Shown here one piece after another: positions 58,910 through 64,000 of a stretch of 64,000 nt of DNA. The notes under the pieces were generated by a model. That model saw only the letters and a program-made list of their open reading frames with translations. It did no database searches and was not told the DNA's origin. The position numbers and the translations under genes are program-made. Source of the DNA: Haloprofundus marisrubri (GTDB taxonomy: Archaea; Halobacteriota; Halobacteria; Halobacteriales; Haloferacaceae); assembly GCF_001469955.1 (NCBI RefSeq), contig NZ_LOPU01000018.1, positions 64,001 through 128,000 on the forward strand, in the 5' to 3' direction. The stretch's first letter is position 1. Every line of letters starts with the position of its first letter.

Positions 58910-58970
58910 GTAGATTTGAACCTCGCCCACGTCGCTCGCTACGCTCGCTCGTGGTCTGGTTCAAATCTAC
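58910..58970. repeat. 13-bp inverted repeat derived from tRNA T-arm
   Basis: gtagatttgaacc at 58910-58922 pairs perfectly with ggttcaaatctac at 58958-58970; the arms match the T-arm of the adjacent tRNA-iMet. A hairpin would have a 35-base loop. Confidence 0.9.
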
Positions 58971-59036
58971 ATCTGCTACTTTCTCGCTCCGTAGAGACGC
59001 GGAGACCAGACTCCGCGTCGTAGTTCGCTCGAAAAG

Positions 59037-59060
59037 TAGCGGGAGGTAGATTTGAACTAC
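59037..59060. repeat. 24-bp direct copy of the tRNA-iMet 3' end (att-like scar)
   Basis: Bases 59037-59060 are identical to 59182-59205, the 3' terminal part of the initiator tRNA on the minus strand. A 24-base exact copy 145 bases away is the pattern left by a tyrosine-recombinase element using the tRNA 3' end as attachment site. Confidence 0.85.
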
Positions 59061-59181
59061 GCGGACTCGCTCACTACGTTCGCTCGTCCTCTCGTTCAAA
59101 CGACCACTGAGCTATTCACGACGAATCGAGTTTTCGCTCGGAGATGGACCTCCTCGCTCAATGTTCGATTCGTCAGGAGAA

Positions 59182-59256
59182 TAGCGGGAGGTAGATTTGA
59201 ACTACCGATCTCCGGGTTATGAGCCCGGCGGAATCTCCTGGCTATCCCATCCCGCT
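59182..59256 (-). tRNA. Initiator tRNA-Met (CAU)
   Basis: A 75-base tRNA on the minus strand. The 5' acceptor strand agcggga pairs with the 3' tcccgct; anticodon CAT is at 59219-59221 in the loop ctcataa, and the anticodon stem has three consecutive G-C pairs (ggg/ccc), the mark of initiator tRNA. The T-arm is ggtagttcaaatctacc. The first pair is A-U, as in archaeal initiators. CCA is not encoded. On the minus strand a TATA-like cccttaacc lies about 27 bases upstream. Confidence 0.93.
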
Positions 59257-59280
59257 ACTACTCACAAACAGTGCCCTTTG

Positions 59281-59288
59281 GTTAAGGG
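59281..59288 (-). promoter_or_regulatory. TATA-like box of tRNA-iMet
   Basis: gttaaggg on the plus strand (cccttaac on the minus) is centred about 27 bases before the mature tRNA 5' end. Confidence 0.5.
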
Positions 59289-59341
59289 TTGTGATTCCGA
59301 CGCCGTATGTCAGTTTCAGCCGTGGCACCTCCCCCCGCGAC

Positions 59342-59794
59342 TCAGGAACTCGCCACGCGCCACGTCAGCAGGCTCTCGGCGACGTAGTTGAGCAGCATCG
59401 ACGCCAGAATCGCCAGCGGGAGCGGAATCACCTGCCAGAAGTCGAAGCCGGCGACGACGACGCTCACGTCCTGTTGGCGGAGGACACGGACGACGGCGAA
59501 CTGCAGCGCGAGGCCGCCGCTGCGGACGAGGTTCGACTTCAGCAGCCGTCTGAGTGCCGGAAACACGCCGGACGCCCCCTCGTCGGCGAACGTCCAGCGG
59601 TCGTTGACGAGAAACATGACGACGATGGCGACTTCCGCGCCGGCGAGTTTCGCCACCTCCGCGAGCACGCCGAACCAGACGGTCAGCACGGTGCTGACGG
59701 TCAAGTCGAAGACGGCTCCGAGCGCACCGACGGAGACGAACTGGCCGAATCGTCGGCCCGAGAACAGTTCACCGACTGCATCGGCCATACTCAT
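59342..59794 (-). CDS. GtrA family membrane protein
   Basis: A 150-residue protein with four hydrophobic segments (VSVGALGAVFDLTVSTVLTV, LAGAEVAIVVMFLVNDRWTF, then SGGLALQFAVVRVLRQ and LPLAILASMLLNYVAESLLT). The NDRWTF motif after the second helix is typical of GtrA-like flippase or anchor proteins, which help transfer lipid-linked sugars. Its start overlaps the GT2 stop (ATGA), so it is made with the glycosyltransferase at 59791-60576. Probably acts in transport or presentation of polyprenyl-linked sugars for glycosylation. Confidence 0.88.
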   Translation of the reverse strand: MSMADAVGELFSGRRFGQFVSVGALGAVFDLTVSTVLTVWFGVLAEVAKLAGAEVAIVVMFLVNDRWTFADEGASGVFPALRRLLKSNLVRSGGLALQFAVVRVLRQQDVSVVVAGFDFWQVIPLPLAILASMLLNYVAESLLTWRVASS

Positions 59795-60576
59795 TCCTCT
59801 ACCGGGTCGATTCCGAGGCGTTCGACGAGCGACGGCGTCGGCGAGCGACGGGCGTCGAGCAGCGCGTGCAGTCGGTCCTCGCGGATGAGTTTCGCACGGT
59901 GTCGCGCCGAGAGCAGACTCCGCGCGAGGTCGAAGCTCGTGCGAACCGGCGAGACGGTCGACCCCGGTCGGTCCTCCCACTCGACGGGTACTTCCGCGAG
60001 TGCGTGGTTCGAGGCGGCCGCGACGGCGACGAGTTCGACGTCCCACGCGAAGCCCGGTTCGTAGAGATGACCGCGAACGTCGGTCCACGCCTCGGCGGTC
60101 ATCGCCTTCGCACCGCACTGGTAGTCGTACAGTTCGGCGTCGAGCAGTCGTTTGGCGAGCCACGCGAAGCCGTCGCCGAGTCGCCGGCGCGCGAGCGTCT
60201 GGTGAGCGGTTACCGTCGCTTCGGGGTGTCGCCGCGACCCGACAGACAAATCCGCGTCGTCGTCAAGCACGGGTGCGAGCACCGCCGCAAACGACTCTGC
60301 AGGTGTACTCCCGTCGGCGTCGACGAACGAACGCACGTCCGTCGAGAGCGCCTCGAAACCGGCCGTCACCGCCGCGCCTTTGCCTCGTCGAACCGGCGAG
60401 ACGTTCACCGTCGCCGGCAGTGACGACGTCGCCTCGACCACCTCGGGCGTCGGCGCGTCGAGTTCGACGCGGACCGTCTCGGGAGCCAGCGTCTCCGTCA
60501 GGGCGTCGATGTACGCCGCGAGTCGGTCGACGTCCGGGCGGTACGCCGGGACGACGACGCCGACGGAGCGTGTCAT
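59791..60576 (-). CDS. GT2 family glycosyltransferase (dolichyl-phosphate sugar synthase-like)
   Basis: A 261-residue GT-A enzyme with VGVVVPAYRPDVDRLAAYID, VRRGKGAAVTAGFEAL and VDADGSTPAESF, the D-A-D-G-S motif of polyprenol-phosphate glucosyl/mannosyltransferases (Alg5/DPM1 type). Then DYQCGAKAMTAEAWTDV and FAWDVELVAVA fit the C-terminal fold of that family. It probably charges dolichyl phosphate with a sugar at the cytoplasmic face. No transmembrane region of its own; GtrA downstream may provide one. A TATA-like ataaaaaagt lies about 26 bases upstream. Confidence 0.85.
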   Translation of the reverse strand: MTRSVGVVVPAYRPDVDRLAAYIDALTETLAPETVRVELDAPTPEVVEATSSLPATVNVSPVRRGKGAAVTAGFEALSTDVRSFVDADGSTPAESFAAVLAPVLDDDADLSVGSRRHPEATVTAHQTLARRRLGDGFAWLAKRLLDAELYDYQCGAKAMTAEAWTDVRGHLYEPGFAWDVELVAVAAASNHALAEVPVEWEDRPGSTVSPVRTSFDLARSLLSARHRAKLIREDRLHALLDARRSPTPSLVERLGIDPVEE

Positions 60577-60597
60577 GGCCCGCGATTTCTTTCAAAC

Positions 60598-60607
60598 GAT
60601 AAAAAAG
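60598..60607 (-). promoter_or_regulatory. TATA-like box of the GT2-GtrA operon
   Basis: The A-rich tract ataaaaaag on the plus strand (cttttttat on the minus) is centred about 26 bases before the GT2 start at 60576. Confidence 0.6.
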
Positions 60608-60768
60608 TATTTGACTCGGAACCGATGTGGGTGGTCGTCGGTGAAACGAACGGTAGTTTCGCGGCCGGCACGAGATGGGTTTCACCCGGAACTGGGCCAC
60701 CGGAAGTCGGAGAGCGCGCTTTCGACAACCAGAAACGGTTTACCCACGCGCTCGCGTTCCACCGGTAG

Positions 60769-63195
60769 ATGGAGTATCTGTACGTCGCCGTTTGGGTCGT
60801 CCTTTACGCCGTTCTCGCGGCGCTCGGACTCCCTATCGCGGCGCGGCTCTTTCGGCACGTCCCCGGCCGCGGCCCCGGCTTCGCGCTGCCGATTTCGCTT
60901 CTCGTCGTGACGCTCGTCGCCCACTGGGTCGGCCAACTCTCGTTCGGGTTCGGTACCGCCGTCGTCGCCGTCGCCGTCCTCCTCTTACTTTCGGCGCTGA
61001 CGGCGTTCGACCTCGACGCGCTTCGAGAGCGGCGGTTCGTCCTCTCGTCTGCGTTCGACGTCAATAGGCGAGCCATCGCGGACACGACCGTCGTCTTCCT
61101 CGTCGCATTCGCGTTCTTAATCGCCATCCGCGCCGCCGACCCGGCAGTCCACGCCGGCGGCGGCGAGAAGTTTCTGGACTACGGCCTCCTGAAGACGCTC
61201 CTGCGCGCAGAGGCGCTTCCGCCGGAGGACTTCTGGTTCGCCGGCGAAGTGGTCCAGTACTACTACGGCGGCCACCTGCTGACGGTGGTGTTGGCGATGC
61301 TCACGGACACGCCCGCGAGATTCGCTTACAACCTCTCGCTCGCGGGCTTTTACGCGATGCTCGTCACCGCGACGTTCGACCTCGCCGGCTCCGTCGCGGC
61401 CTCGCGCGGCGGCGCTCGTCGTCCCGCCGGGTTGCTCTCGGCGTTCTTCGTCGGCCTCGCCAGTAACCTCGTGACCGGCGCACGAGTCACGCTGGCGGTG
61501 CTTCCCGAGTCGCTACAGCGACCGCTCGCCGGCGTAGTCGCCGCCGAGACGACCCAGTACTCGACGGACGACCTGCTGGCGAGCATCGACTCGTTCAGTT
61601 ACTGGACGGCGAGTCGCGTCATCGACGGGACGATAAACGAGTTCCCGCTTTTCGCGTGGCTCAACGGCGACCTGCACGGCCACATGATGGGGATGCCGTT
61701 TCTGTTGCTCGGGGCGGCGCTCGCGTTCGCGTACTTCCGGACGCCCGACGACGAACGCACACTCCGTCGGACGCTGCTGTTCGTCGCGCTACCGGCGCTC
61801 GGCGGTCTGCAGATAGTGCTGGACACGTGGAGTTTCCCGTCGCTGTTCGGCGTCGCTGCACTCGCGTTGGTGTTCGCACCCGCACGACCGGAGACGTTGC
61901 TGCCTCGCGCCGTCGCCTCGCGTCTACGAACCGACGAAACCGACTCACTGGTCTCTGCGCAAGCACGTCGGCTGGTAGTCGCCGTCGCCGTCGTCGCCGT
62001 CGTGGGCGTGTTCGCAGCAGTTCTCGGTGCGCCGTTCCTCCTCGCCGGGGCGTCCAGCCGGGAGATTGCGCTTCTCGGCCCGGCGAACCGGGCGGGCTTG
62101 GGTGCACTGTTGCTCGTCCACGGCGCGTTCGTCGTCGGCTTCGCCGCCTACCTCCTCTCACGGTTGGTCGAAGGGGATACGTGGCTGCTCGCCGCGTCCG
62201 TCGTCGGTGTCGTCGTCGTCGCCGTGATGCAGGGGATGGCCGCCGTCGCGCTGATTCTCCCGCTGTTGGTGTTCGGCTGGGTCGCGCTCGCGTTCGACCG
62301 CGACGTGGGCTACGAGACGGTGCTCGTCGTCGCCGGGGCCGGCCTCGTGTTGCTCGTCGAGTTCGTTTACGTCAACGAGCAGGCCGGTCCGCTGCGGATG
62401 AACACGGTGTTCAAGACGTACATGCAGGTGTGGGTGCTGTGGGCGACGGCGCTCGGTCCGGCGCTGACGCTCCTGCTCGCCCGTCCGCTCCCGACGCGAA
62501 TTCGGCGAGGTGTCTCGGCGACCGACGGCGGGACCGAGACGGACGCCGACGGGAGTGGAGAAACGAATACGGCTCTCACCCGGATTTCGGAGTCGACGAC
62601 GGCTTCGGCACGGACGGTCGCACTCGGGTTGACGCTCTGTCTGGTCGTCTCGACGAGTTTCTACGCGCCGCTGGCGCTCTCGAACCACTTCGAGGGAGGA
62701 GGTGAGCCGACGCTCGACGCGACGCAGTTCGCCGAGACGTATCACCCGGAGGAGGCAAAAGCTATCGCGTGGCTCGACGAGAAACCGGGTCGTCCGACGC
62801 TTCTGTCCGCGCCGGGCACCTACCAGTATCCGGACGCCGAGTCGGGGTCGTACCCGTACCCGCCGGGGCGCTACAACTGGAACGCAAACCCGGCGTCGAC
62901 GCTGACGGGGATTCCGACCGTCGCTGGCTGGGGTCACGAAATCGGCTACCGCGGCTTCGACACGTACATCCAGCGCGTCGAACAGGTCGACGCCGCCTTC
63001 GCAAACGACGCTGCGCTCGTCGACGTCGTCCGCGAGTACGACGTGCAGTACATCTGGGTCGGGCCGGCGGAGCGAGAACGCTACGGCGAGACGTCCGTCG
63101 GCGACGTGTCCGGTGTCTCCGTGGCGTATCAGACGGAGACCGTGACGATATACGAAGTGAACCACGACGAACTACCGGGTAGCGACGGGTCGTAG
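60769..63195 (+). CDS. DUF2298 (Chlor_Arch_YYY) polytopic membrane protein
   Basis: An 808-residue protein with about 13 or more hydrophobic segments over residues 1-640 and a C-terminal extracytoplasmic region. The VVQYYYGGHLLTVVLAML line near residue 164-181, with the YYY-G-G-H motif, is the hallmark of DUF2298, found in Chloroflexi and archaea. The remaining motif AWLNGDLHGHMMGMPFLLLG near 291 is also typical. These proteins look like GT-C-type lipid-sugar glycosyltransferases, and the link to GT2 and GtrA genes supports a role in surface glycan assembly. Function remains unproven. A ggtttacc box lies about 28 bases upstream. Confidence 0.88.
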   Translation: MEYLYVAVWVVLYAVLAALGLPIAARLFRHVPGRGPGFALPISLLVVTLVAHWVGQLSFGFGTAVVAVAVLLLLSALTAFDLDALRERRFVLSSAFDVNRRAIADTTVVFLVAFAFLIAIRAADPAVHAGGGEKFLDYGLLKTLLRAEALPPEDFWFAGEVVQYYYGGHLLTVVLAMLTDTPARFAYNLSLAGFYAMLVTATFDLAGSVAASRGGARRPAGLLSAFFVGLASNLVTGARVTLAVLPESLQRPLAGVVAAETTQYSTDDLLASIDSFSYWTASRVIDGTINEFPLFAWLNGDLHGHMMGMPFLLLGAALAFAYFRTPDDERTLRRTLLFVALPALGGLQIVLDTWSFPSLFGVAALALVFAPARPETLLPRAVASRLRTDETDSLVSAQARRLVVAVAVVAVVGVFAAVLGAPFLLAGASSREIALLGPANRAGLGALLLVHGAFVVGFAAYLLSRLVEGDTWLLAASVVGVVVVAVMQGMAAVALILPLLVFGWVALAFDRDVGYETVLVVAGAGLVLLVEFVYVNEQAGPLRMNTVFKTYMQVWVLWATALGPALTLLLARPLPTRIRRGVSATDGGTETDADGSGETNTALTRISESTTASARTVALGLTLCLVVSTSFYAPLALSNHFEGGGEPTLDATQFAETYHPEEAKAIAWLDEKPGRPTLLSAPGTYQYPDAESGSYPYPPGRYNWNANPASTLTGIPTVAGWGHEIGYRGFDTYIQRVEQVDAAFANDAALVDVVREYDVQYIWVGPAERERYGETSVGDVSGVSVAYQTETVTIYEVNHDELPGSDGS

Positions 63196-63237
63196 ACCGC
63201 AACAGAGACCGCAGAGAAGAAAACTGGACTCGGCGAT

Positions 63238-63504
63238 TCAGACCGAGAGCTTTCCGCGCGCTTTCACGACGTCGAGCGCCTCGGCGTCGATGGACTCGAC
63301 GGTGAGCCAGTGAGGAATGTACTCGCGTTTCTCGTAGGCTTCGCGCTCGTCCTCGGTGCCGATGGTGCACCACAGTTGTACCTCGTCGGGACCGTGCCAG
63401 TCACCTTGGCGCTGAATCGAGAAGCAAACCTGCTCTTTCCCGTCGTAGTTGATGACCGCGTCCTTGCGGATGCCGGGGTCTCCGTGGACGATGAGGTTTT
63501 GCAT
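63238..63504 (-). CDS. HAH_0734-type haloarchaeal protein
   Basis: An 88-residue protein starting MQNLIVHGDPGIRKDAVINY. The core QVCFSIQRQGDWHGPDEVQL, then WCTIGTEDEREAYEKREYIP, agrees with what I remember of the HAH_0734 family, a small conserved haloarchaeal protein with no known function. It has a single Trp-Cys pair and looks like a compact beta-rich domain. It faces the DUF2298 gene convergently and is divergent from the partial gene beyond 63683. Confidence 0.72.
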   Translation of the reverse strand: MQNLIVHGDPGIRKDAVINYDGKEQVCFSIQRQGDWHGPDEVQLWCTIGTEDEREAYEKREYIPHWLTVESIDAEALDVVKARGKLSV

Positions 63505-63682
63505 ACCCGTGAGTTTGGAAGGTCCGGGCTTAACGACTTCGGTAATCGAGCAGGTCTCGTCGCGTTGGGACGTCGACGTACCGGGCAACACGTCGGCTGA
63601 CGTACTCTCCCGAGAGAGCCGGAGTCGACGACCACCGGAGTTGCCGCCGAAACGACAAGTCCGAGGCCTTCGTATCTCCTGT

Positions 63683-64000
63683 GTGCGACGAGTCGCCCAG
63701 CGGGAAGTACTCGAACACTGGCTCACCTGCGAGGGTCTTGGTTCCAACGGCGGGTCGACACGTTCGCGGTCGAACGCCGACGAGACGCTCGACCGCCTTC
63801 TCCGAGCGAAACCCGGGGCAGCAGCGTTTCTCTGGCAGGACGCGCCGATTCGATGGTACCACACGCGGCTTTCGACCGATCGACTCGCCAGCCTCCGGGT
63901 CATCGAAGGTCCCGAGAACATGCTGTGGAACGCGCTCTCGTCCGACGGAACCGTCGGCGGGGCGGCCACGCGCATCGTCGATGGTGACGCGTCGACGCTC
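63683..64000 (+). CDS. Partial ORF running off the window edge (hypothetical)
   Basis: From GTG at 63683 an open frame continues to the last base: MRRVAQREVLEHWLTCEGLG at its start (GTG read as Met), then LDRLLRAKPGAAAFLWQDAP, IRWYHTRLSTDRLASLRVIE and GPENMLWNALSSDGTVGG. The codons favour C/G in third position and the frame extends upstream to 63509 without a stop, so the true start is uncertain. The phrase STDRLASLRVIEGP hints at a ParB-like substrate segment but this is weak. Incomplete at the 3' side. Confidence 0.45.
   Translation, partial: MRRVAQREVLEHWLTCEGLGSNGGSTRSRSNADETLDRLLRAKPGAAAFLWQDAPIRWYHTRLSTDRLASLRVIEGPENMLWNALSSDGTVGGAATRIVDGDASTL

Larger units (their letters stand above)
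58862..59181. other. Intergenic region with partial tRNA-iMet copies
   Basis: 320 bases with no supported coding gene. It contains a 24-base exact copy of the tRNA-iMet 3' end at 59037-59060 (direct to the tRNA), a related degenerate copy at about 58901-58920, and the inverted repeat gtagatttgaacc/ggttcaaatctac at 58910-58922 and 58958-58970. The stretches between hold cgctcgctacgctcgctcg-type sequence. It probably marks past insertion events at the tRNA. Confidence 0.75.

Noticed and set aside
58901-58970. Possible second and third tRNA genes
   Set aside because: Only the T-arm and 3' acceptor sequence are present, with no anticodon arm or matching 5' half, so these are partial copies and not genes.
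63505-63682. Upstream part of the partial gene, from GTG at 63509
   Set aside because: It would start 4 bases from the divergent HAH_0734-type start, leaving no space for a promoter, and the residues are Arg/Pro-rich unlike coding sequence here.

Overview
The window is from a halophilic archaeon (class Halobacteria). The evidence is high GC with strong GC3 bias, very acidic proteins, many genes whose TATA-like box lies about 26-28 bases before the start codon (leaderless transcription), and archaeal signature genes: TFB, Spt5 and SecE, FtsZ1, CetZ, Get3/ArsA-type ATPase, DtdA, NreA and an archaeal initiator tRNA. From memory, the gene order matches the Haloferax volcanii HVO_0706 to HVO_0760 region (FtsZ1 HVO_0717, rhomboid RhoII HVO_0727, RosR HVO_0730, NreA HVO_0734, CetZ2 HVO_0745, zinc finger HVO_0758) in reverse numbering. 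This suggests a member of the Haloferacales; the genus cannot be fixed from the sequence alone.

Layout. 1-13300: metabolic and housekeeping genes (DUF429, zinc-ribbon plus Hsp20-like pair, FAD oxidoreductase plus creatininase-family enzyme, FNT channel fused to two Usp domains, Nudix hydrolase, GT81-like glycosyltransferase, aldo/keto reductase, DHH phosphoesterase, NAD-dependent epimerase). 13389-23163: a compact minus-strand cluster with a TadA-like ATPase, a TadC-like membrane platform and six small-to-giant membrane-anchored proteins of unknown function. I read it as an uncharacterised Tad/type IV filament-like machine, and it is divergent from a cetZ gene (23241-24320). 24324-38323: information and repair genes (alkaline-phosphatase-like enzyme, PolX, Mut7-C RNase, NreA, TFB lacking its zinc-ribbon cysteines, RNase H, RosR-like regulator), inorganic pyrophosphatase, AN1-rhomboid protease and endonuclease V. 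38408-46700: phosphoesterases, SDR, Get3/ArsA ATPase with a Gly/Met-rich insert, aminotransferase, CinA, PHP-like protein and a group of tiny zinc-finger genes. 47049-49020: nusG/spt5, secE and ftsZ1 on one strand, the classic archaeal order. 49168-57178: dtdA, CaCA exchanger, aroE, a long acidic protein with a helix-hairpin-helix end, and a translationally coupled pabB-pabA-pabC operon. 57188-64000: DICT protein, Rieske protein, two micro membrane proteins, an initiator tRNA-Met with extra partial copies of its 3' end beside it, and a GT2/GtrA/DUF2298 membrane glycosylation group.

Genes are densely packed. ATGA, GTGA or TGATG start/stop overlaps tie many of them into coupled operons (for example 975/1130, 2992, 7965, 12867, 16547, 17416, 20210, 26562/26633, 55642, 58718, 59791). 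Domain family numbers (DUF names) are from recognition by memory and were not searched.
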